This document shows positions 35,506-47,800 of a stretch of DNA of 64,000 bases, piece by piece; the stretch's first letter is position 1; every line of letters begins with the position of its first letter. The notes under the pieces were generated by a model. That model was not told the origin of the DNA and ran no database searches. It worked only from the letters and a program-made list of their open reading frames with translations. The translations under genes and the position numbers were made by a program. This stretch comes from Arthrobotrys musiformis (lineage: Eukaryota; Ascomycota; Orbiliomycetes; Orbiliales; Orbiliaceae), in contig JAVHJL010000003.1 of NCBI GenBank assembly GCA_036971715.1, forward strand, positions 1,922,001 to 1,986,000, read 5' to 3'.

Positions 35506-36548
35506 TGATTAATTGCCCGGTCTGCTTTGCTTTGTCGGCCCCACCTGGGACGGTCTCATTCGCGGAGCCCCGAAGAGACCACGAAGACAAGAATCGCCTG
35601 TGCCCGAAGCGACTCGCTTTGGCTTCCGCCCTGCCCTTTTCTGCCCCAAACCTCCCCAATTGATTCACATTTTAATATATTTCCACCCATTTCATCATAC
35701 ATAGCACCCCAGACGGCCCCCAAGAGCGGTATCGATACGGTACACCTATCACATCGCGATATACATACTTAAGTAACTATCTATATATCTATATCGGGAT
35801 ATATATTTGGTGGTTGTATTGCGGGTGGCTGTATTGCATACTGTTTGTGTTCTGCCCCTCAGTTGCCCTTCTCTCGTTCTTCTCTCTCCACTTCACTTCA
35901 CTTCACTTGACCTCACCTCGCCTCACCTACAATTACCCGAGACCCCCGAACCACCCTCATTAATTAGCTGCTTCCAGCAAGTCGAACCACCAAACTTTCC
36001 ATTTCAGTGCCTCGATACGGTCCTTCGTCGCTGCCGCCGTCTGCCAGCCCAGATTGACACGTCTATTGGTCTGCCTTTCCCTCCCTCCCTCTCTTCCCCA
36101 GCCCCAGCTTCAGCTCTTTTTTCCCCCATCGAAAAAAAGCTGTCCGCTGAAAACCACCCCCCACCTTCAAGCTCGACCTCTCGGCAGTCAGTGCCCTCTT
36201 GATACGACCCAAACCTATCTTTGTTTAAAATTCGGTCAATTGGCAATTTCTAGCGTTTGTCCTGTTCGCCACGTTTTTTTTAATTTTATCCGTGACGTTT
36301 TTACATGGCGAGAAGCAATAGCTAATATGAGATATTATTACCAGGCTTCCCCGGACGTTTAGATATCCCGAACGATTACCGAGTCTAAGAACGTGGGATT
36401 GCATCGATCGGTGTATACTATCGGAGCTCCAGACGACGGCCGTCGGTAGTTTAAGGGCACACTTTTTTTAAAACAAAAAAAAAAAAAAAAAAATCTCGAC
36501 TCCCACCTTTTAATTGAATACCTCGAAGCTCTAAAAAAGAGGCACAAG

Positions 36549-38084
36549 ATGAGTCTGCCACCGGCCTACGTGCACGAGAGGACGGTGCTGGAACGCGAGA
36601 TCCAGAAGAACCAGCCGGCGGACGTGCTCCAGTTCTGCGCGAACCACTTCAACAAGCGACTCGAATCCCAGCGTGCCGAGTTCTTGCTGTCCGGCGCCAA
36701 CGCCTCCGGTTCATCGGCCTCGACTTTCGGTGGTATCACATCTTCCGGAGGCCGTGCCAGCCCGGCTCTCGTCCCCGTCGAAAGCTCCTTCCCCGGATTT
36801 AACACATCCACCTTCAATTCCGCCGCTTCCCCCCCGGCGAACGAAGTCGGCCCTAATGACCCGATAATCGAGGAGGAAGAGCCGGATATGGGCCAGAGCC
36901 CCACGGCACCCACCTTCCAGAAGTACAACCTGGGCCCCAAGGAAGGAACCCACTCGCTTTCCGAGCAAGTCGCTCGGATCTCGGCTTCCCCGCCACCACC
37001 TGCAGGTACAACATTCGCCCCCCGCGGCCGCCAAGCCCAAAGCACGCTCTCCCCACCTGCAGCCCCTTCCTCCGCCTTCCGCTCCCCCTCCCCCTCAAAC
37101 GACTTCCCCTCGAATTACAACATGAACCGTCGAACATCCGTCTCCGCGGAATCCATGGTCCCTTCCTCCGCAAGCGAAGACTGGACCCCACCGTTCACCC
37201 AAAAGACCGCCGAACAAATCAACCGTCTCAACTCCGCCATCGCAGACAACCTGCTATTCCGAAACCTAGACGAAGACCAAACCAAACAAGTCCTGGGCGC
37301 ACTCACAGAAAAAACCATCCGCCACAAAGACACCCGCGTGATCACCCAAGGCGACGTCGGCGACTTCTTCTACGTCGTCGAAAGGGGAATCTTCGACGTC
37401 TACGTCAACCCAGCCGGATCGATGACCCCCGGTCTCGAAGGGATGGGTAAGAAAGTTACTAGCATCGGAGCGGGCGGCAGTTTCGGGGAATTAGCATTGA
37501 TGTATAACGCCCCCCGCGCGGCAACCGTAATGAGCACCTCACCGGATTCGATCCTATGGTCGCTGGACCGAGTTACCTTCCGTAAAATCTTAATGGAGAA
37601 TACGTTCAAGAAGCGAAGGATGTACGAGGCATTCCTCGAGACGGTCCCGCTGTTGTCGGGACTGATGCCGTACGAGCGATCCAAGATCGCAGACGCGCTG
37701 GAAACACGATCATACCCCGCCGAAGCGGTTATAATCCAAGAAGGCGACCCAGGCGACAACTTCTACATCATCGAAACGGGACACGCAGAGGTAAAGAAAC
37801 GCTCCGAGGGCGCCAGGGTGTTGAAGACGTACACCAAGGGCGACTACTTTGGAGAACTGGCGTTACTCAACGATGCGCCTCGTGCGGCTAGCGTTGTTGC
37901 GAAGGATAAAGTCAAGCTTGCGACGTTGGGGAAGGAAGGGTTTCAGAGGTTGTTGGGACCTGTTACTGAGATTATGAGGAGGAATGATCCTTCGCAGCGG
38001 CCGGTTTCGCAGGGGGGCGATGGGGCGGATGATACGGATATGGGAGGGGTGGGGGTTCTTTCGGAGAATTATAGTATGAGTTAG
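36549..38084 (+). CDS. cAMP-dependent protein kinase regulatory subunit
   Basis: Single exon, 511 residues, ATG at 36549. It binds and inhibits the PKA catalytic subunit until cAMP is bound. The N-terminal dimerisation/docking segment is recognisable (PADVLQFCANHFNKRLESQ, residues 24-42). A Ser/Pro-rich linker leads to the inhibitory site RRTSV at 194-198; Ser there makes it a substrate-type, RII-like site. Two cyclic-nucleotide-binding domains follow, with phosphate-binding cassettes FGELALMYNAPRAATV (about 312-327) and FGELALLNDAPRAASV (about 434-449). Each keeps the essential Glu and Arg. The coding part has no introns, while the leader probably does. Beyond the tRNA lies the divergent trehalase gene, whose product is a known PKA target in yeasts. 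Confidence 0.96.
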   Translation: MSLPPAYVHERTVLEREIQKNQPADVLQFCANHFNKRLESQRAEFLLSGANASGSSASTFGGITSSGGRASPALVPVESSFPGFNTSTFNSAASPPANEVGPNDPIIEEEEPDMGQSPTAPTFQKYNLGPKEGTHSLSEQVARISASPPPPAGTTFAPRGRQAQSTLSPPAAPSSAFRSPSPSNDFPSNYNMNRRTSVSAESMVPSSASEDWTPPFTQKTAEQINRLNSAIADNLLFRNLDEDQTKQVLGALTEKTIRHKDTRVITQGDVGDFFYVVERGIFDVYVNPAGSMTPGLEGMGKKVTSIGAGGSFGELALMYNAPRAATVMSTSPDSILWSLDRVTFRKILMENTFKKRRMYEAFLETVPLLSGLMPYERSKIADALETRSYPAEAVIIQEGDPGDNFYIIETGHAEVKKRSEGARVLKTYTKGDYFGELALLNDAPRAASVVAKDKVKLATLGKEGFQRLLGPVTEIMRRNDPSQRPVSQGGDGADDTDMGGVGVLSENYSMS

Positions 38085-41000
38085 ATGGGGGATTATTCCT
38101 GTCTTTTTTTTTCTGGCTCTTTTGTTTTGGTTAGGGTAGTTCTTTTTTCACGGGAGGGGGTATTGAGCCTCAGCGGTCTTTTTGCGTGTGCGTATGTGAA
38201 GTATGGATTGAAAGTCGTCGCCGTCGTTTTTTCTTGTTCCCTTCCTCTTTTTTATTACAATTTTTTTTTTTGTTTGGCGGAGTTTTTCTACTGTCGAAAT
38301 GTGAAAAATCGAGATGAACAGATGGTCAGAAAAATGAATAGCAATGAAAGGACAGTATCGAAAGATGAGAGAGAGGTAGTTATTTTTATACAATAGATTG
38401 TTTTATTTTTATTTTGTTATATTTTTTATCTTTCTGATTTGAGGTGGGGTGAGTTTGACGATTTCTGTGAAGGATTGATATGGTGTAGACGGGTTGTCCC
38501 GTAAACCGGTAGACGGTGAGAAGGGTGAAATTGTGAATATAGAAGCAGAGGGGAGGTTGGCCTCGCGGTGAAGGTCGATGTGGTAAGCTATAGATGCGGA
38601 ATTGCGGGAACCAATTCTCGACACAACTGCGGACTGTGTTGCAAATTCAAAAAAGTGGATTGTGGAGAATGGAGATGTGGAATTGTGTACACGGAAGGTG
38701 AATTAGGTAAACGAAAAAAGTGAAAGATCCAAGGTACCAGTGGATAGTAACCTTGACGATGAAGATCGATGTGATAGCGAATTATCACCAATAACCAAAG
38801 TTATACATAGCATACGGCCCTCATCTATTTTTGGCATTTTCTCCTCCTCCGCTGTTAACTTTATCTGCACTAGATCTACCCCATTCAGTAAGGAACCGCC
38901 AAAATAGGCTGTGGCTTTAAGCTCGATGTGGGAAGGATTGACTGGATTCAGTAACCCACCCGATATATATATATCTGGTATATCCGAATGCACAACTAGC
39001 CTAGCTAGCTCGATTACTAGCTAGTGCGGATCTGGGACTAAAAGTCTATGGCGTTATGTAAGTCTGGTCTGATATGTTATTTTCGTCTTAGTCTCCCTCC
39101 CCACTAACTAAATTTTTTATTTTCCGTTAGTTTTTGGGATTGGGGCGGATATAAATGTATTTTTTTTTAAACTTTGGCTTTAATCTGCAGGGTGGGGATT
39201 TCTTTGGGGGATGTACCCCGTAGATGCAGCGGGGTCTATTTGGGGTAAAATCTCGCCCACGCCGATGCTCGTTCGACATATTTACTATATTCTATAACCT
39301 TTTGGGGGTGTCCGTGGGCGTAAGGTACCGTTCTGGACTTAGGCATCCCACATGGCTCATGCATACATTCGTTGTACCTGCCTCCTGCAGATCTAGAGAC
39401 CCTTTTGAAGTTTTCTGTGATGGTAACCTGTTAGGTACAGTCTATCAAAATGCAGGAACTACAAAAAAGTTTAACAGGCTGCATGCTGCGGTGGGGCCTA
39501 GGTATTCCGGGAATTATTCGTTATGTATGTATATAGAACCCGAATGTGATATCAATTATATCTCCGGATCTGATCGATTCAATCGAGTGCAGATGTTAAA
39601 GTAAATAAGCTAGATAAGTTAGTAATGCATGAGCTCGATGTAAAAGTCTATTTTGTAATAGAGACGCCTCGACTCGAGGTTGTCATTGAGATTTAGTGAT
39701 CTGTGATATCGACTGCATTGCATATTGCATATCAGGCACCGATGAAGGTATTACTTCGTAGATGCTCAACAGTGCACCAGCCGCGTTTATCTGCAGCTTG
39801 AAGCTAAGTGAACCTGGTAGAGCTGATCTAAGTTAACTGTGATAGCAAAAATACGAAGATGCTCGATCCGAAGGGTGATCAATGCTTCAGCGGTAGCTAG
39901 ATTATAGTTAAGTTGTCTCGGCGCCAGATACCTCGATTAGGTGATTATCTAGATATCTTGGTAAAACAAATTGGTATGTTGGTAAAACAGCAACTTAGAC
40001 AAAATTTCCCTGGTACCGGTCCTAGTTTGAATCCACGAGGCCGTGGTGACGGTATCTACATTACCGGGTCTTGGGTAGGCCTTGGGGTTGTTGGATTTAG
40101 TGCAGACGGGATCTAAAAGCGCTCAGGAATGTTACGGTCGTTTTCGTCGATCACCGCACTATCGACACATTTCTTTTTTCTTTTTGATGTCTTTCCTTTT
40201 TGTATACTATATCGTAGTAGTTTGTGGGTTTTAGAACCGGTATACCGTTATTTTTCTTTTCTTCTTTTTCTTTCTTTTTTTTTGAGGTCTAAAGAATGGG
40301 CGGGAGGTAGCGTGGACTATATTCCCGTTACCCCCCATCATCGACATGACTTCACTCCCCTGCAAAATGCTTGTGCAAGACATTTAGCTCCGCTGCCCGG
40401 TATCATCCACGGCTCGGGGAGGGCGGTTTAAACGTCTACGGCGTCGGTGTATCCGTCCGCCCAGTGGCCGGTAGTACTCTATTAGCTCATACCCAAGAAA
40501 AGAAAGTAAATGGAACATGCATGTAATGTCAAACTCAATCGCTCGCTCGCTTGGACTGTCGCTTGTAGTTTTTTCAGCTGAAGCGGGTGGGAATAGACGA
40601 GAGACAATCTGGCGTTTCATTGGTGTTTTGGGGCTATGCGGTGGCATGCGGAGTATTGTCAGGTTTAAACTTGTGATCTTGGATCGGATTAGATCTTTCA
40701 GATTGGGTATCCATATCGAGAAGGTTCTCTCGAATTGCAAGTGTGGAGAAACATAGCTGAGGAGAAACAGATTCCTTTGGGGGGTATTCTGCAGGAGGTT
40801 GAGAGACTTTTGTTTAGATGTTTATTGGTTGGTGATGTGTAAATCAATCTTGAAACGCATGTTCTCTATGTATTTGACTGTTGTATTGTACTAGTATTGG
40901 ATTATATTGTGCAAAAGTTAAATTTGTTAAGATTGGATGTATATACCAATATGAGAATCGCCACCGTATCGCCGATTTGTGGAGGCTGAAACCAATAATG

Positions 41001-41136
41001 TTCGCTAAATGGATTATATCTAGATCAATATGATACTCTCTACACCTCCCAATGCTATATCGTTACACCTTAGCCCCCCGGCTCCGGTATCTACTTCCGG
41101 TGGACATGGGGGCTGAATCCAAACCGTGATGGAGTC
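38085..41136. other. Convergent 3-kb intergenic region
   Basis: Lies between the 3' ends of PKA-R (+) and the BCAS2-like gene (-). It includes a degenerate direct repeat of about 200 bp (38490-38590 against 38690-38790). No gene could be recognised. Confidence 0.5.
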
Positions 41137-41883
41137 CTACGCCCTCCCCGCGCGTCTCCTCTCCAAAGTCTCCCGGAAAACCATCTCACTCGCCACCTCG
41201 ATCTCCAAAACCCTCCCGACGCTCTCCTGCCATTTTTTCTCCAAATACTCCATCTCCGGCTGCACCTCCACCTGCCTCCGCTTCCTCTCACGGTTCAACG
41301 CCTCCGTCTCCTCCTTCAACGTCTTCAACTCCGTTTCCAACCCGGCCAGCACCCCCTCGGTCTGGGAATTCGATATCAACCAGGCGTTTTGTCCAAAGTT
41401 CGATAGGAGGGTTAGATTAGTCACCCGATGCTGTAAATGCGTCGTGGTGGCGTACGAACTCTGCAGTTTTTGCTTATATTCGTCTTCACCGTCTTGAACC
41501 GCCAACGTCAGCGGTTCGTAGCGACTGGCGTCGATACCACCGGTGAACGGGAGGGACTTTTCGATCCTTTCCAGCTCCTGCTCGACGAACGGGGAGAAGT
41601 TGGGAGGTGGGAGCGGGGGTAGCGAGTGGTGTGGGGTTTTTGTGTCGCCTAATTCGGCAGCGATCAGAGCGGTGGCTTTGGAGGTTGTGGAGGGGGTTAG
41701 GGGTCTATCGATGTCTATGATTTGTCGATTTACATGTAAATGGGTATTAGTTATGCATTTCGAGTTAGAGTTTTTGGATAGGATTTTTTGATTTCAGCTG
41801 GGCTGGGGAGTGAAGGTGAGGGCTATGACTATTTGGGATCGCTTACAGGGCAACGAATCGTGGGAGGCGTTTGTTAGAGACAT
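41137..41883 (-). CDS. BCAS2/SPF27 family pre-mRNA splicing factor (Prp19/NTC complex)
   Basis: Two exons on the minus strand: 41847-41883 and 41137-41714, 204 residues. The 132-nt intron (GTAAGC donor, CATAG acceptor) splits the codon of the Tyr in DSLPYIDRPL, the N-terminal hallmark of the family. Other family features are ALIAAELGD at about 29, a middle block SRYEPL, and a C-terminal coiled coil from about residue 125 (LETELKTLKEETEALNRERK) containing EYLEKKWQESVGRVLEIE. In the NTC this small helical protein (Cwf7 in fission yeast, SPF27 in humans) binds Prp19 and Cef1/Cdc5. Length is slightly below the usual 220-230 residues, and the end RRRAGRA is short. Confidence 0.88.
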
Positions 41884-44800
41884 TTTCTTTTGTGGGATGT
41901 GGATGTGGGGGGCGGTTGAAACGGTAGATGTTTGGTAGGATTATGCGGATTGGGGATGAGCAGCAGCTGCGATAGTTCGAAATCGCGATAGGATTCCGGA
42001 TGTCGAGCAAGAACTTTTCAGCAGCTGATGAAGCCAGGCGGCGGCGGCGACTAATTACGGCGGCGAGCTGGCTGTGAAGCTTCCCTTCCCCGAAGAAAAA
42101 GGAAAGGTTGGTGGTTGGTGGTGGTGTAGATGCGTGATGGGGGATGCGGTTGTGGTTTGTGGTGGATTTGAGTTTTTGGGCGTGCGCGCGCTGCAGCACG
42201 TTGCATTGGCAAGTTGGATGTTCCAGCCGCACTAGCGTCCCCACCAGCCACCACCAGCCACAGAAGAGCACAGCTCCGTCGCCACAATTTCTGATCCATA
42301 TAAAATTTAGAATCTTCACGAGAGAGCCAATACCGTGCGGCCACACGGGCTTTGTCAGCTCGCTGCTGCACGGTGTACGTGCCCATGTGCATGTCTGGAT
42401 CATACGTCTGTCTGTCTGTCTGTATGTACGAACAAGCCACAACGGTGGCCCAACTTCGACAGGCCGGTGGGACATACAGACGTACGCATGTATGTACAAG
42501 TGTATGTATGTAGGTCAGTATGTATGTATGTCTGAATGTGCGGTGTAGACGTCTAGACAGGGCCCAGTCCAGGCCCCCAACGTCAACGAGGTCCATGGAG
42601 GTACCAGGGGCAGGGTACCACCTTTGGACTTTCCCTCCAAGGTATACCTGCTTGGGGACATGGACATGTTCTATGCAAGTAAACCTGCAACCTGTACGGA
42701 TTCGGTAGCTAAACCACTAAGCTTACACAAAAAAGAAGCTTGCAGAGCTTTTGCAGAACAAGCAGCTTTTAGCAAAAGAAAAGGAAAGGAGAAAAAAAAA
42801 AAAAAACTAAACCGGACGGTTAGGTGAGTTTGGATCACTTTAGTTGGTCCGTCGTTAGTTTTCCCAGCTGCAAGCCCCCGAAAACGCCATCTCGCTCGAG
42901 CTCGACGAAGCGAAAAGGGAAAAAACGCGAACCTGCATGGCTCTAGTTCCAGTTTTGAATTTTTTTTGGGTGCATGCGTGCATTTGGTCTGTGTACGTAC
43001 ATACATCATACATGATGCAATGGGTAGTTACGAGAAAAAAGAGGCGTTTCGCCGGCTAAGGACTCGCCTTTTTTCCCTGGCTTGGGGGGAACATACTATA
43101 CCATAGCGTGGTACATTGGTGGAGGAAGAGGGGAAAGCTAACAGGTGATGGGGGACGTCTTTGGACTAGCTACCGTTTGCGGCATTCAATGATCCAACTA
43201 ATCATGCGGTAGCTCTAACTCTTCTTCTAACTCGAAGCGAGGTTCTTTTAATTATCACGGGGGGAAGGATAAAAAAATTTTCCCATCACAGAGCTCCCGA
43301 GAGCTAAGTAGTTTAGCTAACTAGTTTTAGGGTTATTCGGCGTAATAATTCATCATGACAGGTTTTTTTGCCCTCTAAACGGTTTCGTTCGTCTTGCTCC
43401 CAGGTCAGGTCAGGGTACAAGCTAGTAGACAACGGCTTTCGTTTAAATTTTCGTTTTTTTAGAGCATAATATCACCAGACTTAAAGACAACCTTTGTTTC
43501 TGTTCGGGTTTTCAATCAAAATGTGACAGTCCAATCGGAGTCGTTATCAGCTATGGTCAGGGGGTGAGGTTCTGACAAGACGCACGATAGAAACCTGATC
43601 TGAGGACCCTGCCTAAAATGTACCATGTATGTATGTGTCTATGTGCAGCATATGCAACCACCCCCTACGAAGAGGGACTTAGGTATGAAGGGGGGTATGG
43701 GGGGTATAGAGGAAGGGGGGTATCCGGGTATGCGGACATCTGTCCGTCCCCCGATTGAAATTCAGGTACCGTAACAAAGTGTTACATCTTTCCTTTTCCG
43801 AACGTTTAACCGTATGCAGCAAGTATCTGACGTAGCAGAGCAAGGGCTAATGGCTTAGAGACAGCAAAAAAATCAATTAATATCGTCAGATGTTTAAACG
43901 GTTCCGGACCCACAAGGTCATGCCCCTTTAAATTTAGTTCGAAGGGATAATTCAGGGTCCAATGTTCCTGATCTAGATATACCTTTAATCTATCTGATCT
44001 TGTTTCTTCCGGTTGGGCGCGAACTAATCGATTCGCAGGCTAGGCTAGCTAGGTTACAAAGTTTTAGGCACTTTAGCATGGGGCTGACCGTTTAACGATC
44101 TCGATAGTTTTTTATCGAACGAATAAAGTGCCAACTAATGTAGCTAACTTGCGTCAAATTACATCACAACCGGACAAGGGTAAACGAGAGAACAAGAGGG
44201 CTCGAGCACCCCTTCGGAAAAACAACGGCCGCAATGGGTAAGGAATGTGGTGTCTTGATTGCGATTGCGACTGAGACCTTTGCGGCATGTATGAATAGCC
44301 GAAGAACACGAGGGATAATGCACATTACAGACTGTAGGAATGGGCGGCGTGACGCACCGGGGTGGAGCCCGACTAGAATGTGCATACGTAAAGTATGTAC
44401 TGTACCTTTTTGTTCTCATATTTCTCATGATATTATACCACTCTAGTCGACGCCATAGATGATCAAGGAAAACGGACAGTACTTTCCTTTTAGGAGCTAT
44501 TTCCCAAGCAGGAAATATAAGTCCAATATTGCTTGGGGGTGGGAAGCTTTTTTGGGGGAGGTTGGGGGGGAAGGATAGGTTCGGAACGCTGTTCGTCGGA
44601 TCCCGGTTACCCTTTCGGTTTACGGCGATGCCGACTGTTCTTATTATAGGCGGCGATTCTTAACAGATGATATTATACATTTCGTTACCGGGAAAATTTT
44701 CTGTGTAGATTGCGGGCCTTGTTTTCGTCACGGCCCACTGCCACGAGGGTTTTTTGATTCGTTCTTTTTTTCTGGAGCCCGGGTACCTTCATCAATGCAT

Positions 44801-47800
44801 TTGCGGCTCAGGCCAGTCAAACCTGCTTCTTAGCGAAAAAGGACAACTTGGTCAGGGACCGGAGAGTAGTGTCTTGCATTTTGTCTCGCATTTGTGGATG
44901 GTGAATTGTGGCGGCACACCGGACTTCCCTCGTCCCCACCCTCGAATTTCCAGATTATCATTGGCACCTAATCGAGATTTCTTCCCAAACTTGGGTTTTC
45001 CCGATAATTGGCGTATGGATGTATCTACCAGGGTGGGAAAAAGCCCAAATCTGTGTTTCACCTCGTTCGTTCGGGTCCTGCAAGTTCGTTTTTCTGGAGA
45101 TTTTGTTTACGATGGCGTTCGATTCACTTATTAAAAAAATTTTATTTCCTTTTTCCAGCGCAGGTCCTTGAGTTTTTGCTGGCTAAATTCTTTTCACGGC
45201 TGTGGGGCACCCGGATATCTTGTCCACGTTTTGCAGACGTGGTTTATCATCCAGGCCGAAGCGGGTGCAAATCTGCATGTTACTCCATGTACGATGGAAT
45301 CGACTTGCTTGAAATCGGGAATTGACTCGCAAAAGCAGGTGATTTGTCAACTTTGGTTCAGCCCGGGTAACCCGCCCCTTTCCTTCTCTTTCCTTGCAAG
45401 ACGAGGGGGGGGCATTGAATAAACAGGGAAACAAAAGAGAGTTCAGTAGGGATCTACGGCGGCTGTTTGGTATCTTGAAGATCCGGAGATAAGAGAGCAT
45501 TCAACTATATCGTGATTTCCTTGTGATCAGAGGTCGGGCCAAGAGCTAAGGAATTTTTTAAGCTCTTCAAGCTATTTTGAATGGATAGCATAGTACACGT
45601 AGCAAGGTAGTAGCTAGCTACCTAGGTAGGTACGTAGCTCTAAAATAAAACAAGGAGAGGATGAGCGTCCTCGTGGGTGGATTTGGCACGTAGTATGTAC
45701 AGGAATCCATCCCAACATGAATTGGTGATGTCTCATTTCTGGGGAATGCATGTTCAACGGAAAGGCTGTGCAGGTCGCTCGAGGAATAAATTCTCCGAGC
45801 CTATTAGATCCTGGAGGTTGATATGTGGGATAAACAAGAAACCCAGTATGTAATGATTGCGACTCGCTCGGAGCAGTCCAAGACCGAGCTTTCGAGGGGA
45901 AGCAAGGGTCCCTTCCAAGGAACAAAGATGGAAAAGAAAAAGGTCCGGGCGGTCTAGAGCAATCTCTCTGTTGAGAAATGGTCACACCAAACGGTTCCTG
46001 CCGTCGGAAAGACAATCCCTGTCCGAATGTCATCATAGGATGGGCCACTCGGACAGCAAAAATGCTGCCTGCAAGCCACAGCTATGCGCTGCTCTCACAA
46101 TTGAGGCTAGTACATTTTGAGGCTGGTATGTGGATGTGGTGGCTGTGCTTCGGAAATTCTGTGGGTCCACTCACACAATCCTTGAGAGGTAGGTGCCACT
46201 CATGCCATTCTTGCAGATTACCCTTACGGCTGAGGGCTGTGGCGATTGCGTATGTGGTTGCTCTTCCCTTTCGGCTTGGGGCTAGTGAGGTGGATGGATG
46301 GCTAGTGGAAGTACTATGACATGTACATTCTTCGATGGTCGTTGGTATCATCAACCGTGCATTTTGCATTCTCAAGCATGATGCACGCTCCTCGACACGA
46401 ACGCGAACGAACGTTTGGACCCCCCTTCCTGGCACTAGTCGGACCACCCCCAGACCCCCCCATACCCCCTTCCCCTTACGTAGTTTTTCCGATTCGGTAT
46501 CATACGAGGGCACCTCGTTTATCTGACCCTCTAAAGTTTGGGGGTGTAAATTAGATCTCGATCTTTAGTAATAGAGCCGGTGTGCTAATGCAAATGCAGA
46601 TTGAGGCGTCCGAAAAAACCAAGAAGCAGGAAAAGGCCAGGGCACGCACCGCTGCCTAAGCTCTAAACCTCTTAGCAGAAGCGAGTTAATGCAAGGTTTA
46701 TGACGATCAATATCACCATCTTCATGACATGGTCTTTCTTGTCATCTCTACTCTGAATTTAATTGAGGAAATTAACGCGGAGGAAGTTGGAACCCGTAAA
46801 CCTAGTACCTAGCTCCCCCGATCACCTGCTGTGACTTTTTTTAAAATTATTCCCCCGAATAGACAGGACGCACCCGTTTTAGATGTTTCGCCCGTGATAT
46901 TCCGAATACTGCTTAGATACATAATAGTTACATGTACCTAGACGTAATTATTATACTATAGTTACTTGTCTGTCTATATTTATTTCGTACATACATACGT
47001 ACAGACACGAATGAAACCTAAAGAGTTAGTTACTGACTGACTTGATTGATGCTGCAGGCCTAGCTAACCATAACGCCCCGCTCGATAATGGCTACATAAT
47101 GTGCCACTCTTTTAGCGACGATTAAGGCTTGAGCAAAAATAGGTCTTTCGATGCAGGTTCTTCAGAACGTAACCACATCCTCGGGAGCATTTTGGAACTA
47201 GAGCGAAAGCGGCGGCGTCCAATTATCACCTGGTCTATACCCCCCTGGGAAGTTCCTTAGTAGTGACAAGAGCCTGCGGAAAAAGAAAAAGCGAGCGAGG
47301 AAAACGAGAAAAAGGAAAGGAGAAAAAAAAAAAAGTGCAAAGCCTCCCCGCGGGTGCATTGCCTACATACAATTCGACCCGAGTTTGAACCGGCACGACA
47401 TGGATGAGCCCTTTCACACCCGTACGTCCCAAGACCATGCCAGCCTTTGTTTTTGGATACTCCAACATGTTGACATTGCAGCATTACATGACAAGAAAGA
47501 ACCAACATCCCCCGAAAAAAAAAAAAAAAAAAAAAACATACAAGTACTTAATTACAAAAACTAAAAAAACCCGACTATCCACACCCGGATGCGCTATGAA
47601 GGGTAGAATAAGAAATATAATCGCATCCCTTTGGACGATTGGAATTTTATCATTGGACCTTCACATCATTTTCAGACGGGCATGCCGCGAGCTGAAGGTT
47701 ACGAGGCCTTAACAAGCAAGATCGTGACATAGGTGGGGCACTCACAACTGCATCGCGCGGATGCATGCACCCTTACCACATACACATCTTCTACACCTCC

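Larger units (their letters stand above)
33930..36548. other. Upstream region and leader of the PKA regulatory subunit gene
   Basis: Pyrimidine-rich from about 34860 to 36200. A strong GTAAGT donor at 35217 and candidate acceptors TTTCAG at 36007 and TTACCAG at 36352 (the latter preceded by GCTAAT) suggest a 5'-UTR intron. It also holds the TTC/CTG microsatellite at 35443-35505 and two short upstream ORFs at 36305-36325 and 36327-36362. Confidence 0.4.

Noticed and set aside
35192..35512. 106-codon ORF ending in a run of Leu
   Set aside because: Produced by translation of the TTC/CTG microsatellite.
42051..42596. Minus-strand 181-codon ORF upstream of the BCAS2-like gene
   Set aside because: Composition follows the TGTA/TGTC simple repeat and there is no recognisable domain or splice context.
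45614..46513. Minus-strand ORFs of 144 and 143 codons
   Set aside because: No domain and no family-like motif, and plus-strand ORFs of similar quality overlap them; treated as chance ORFs.
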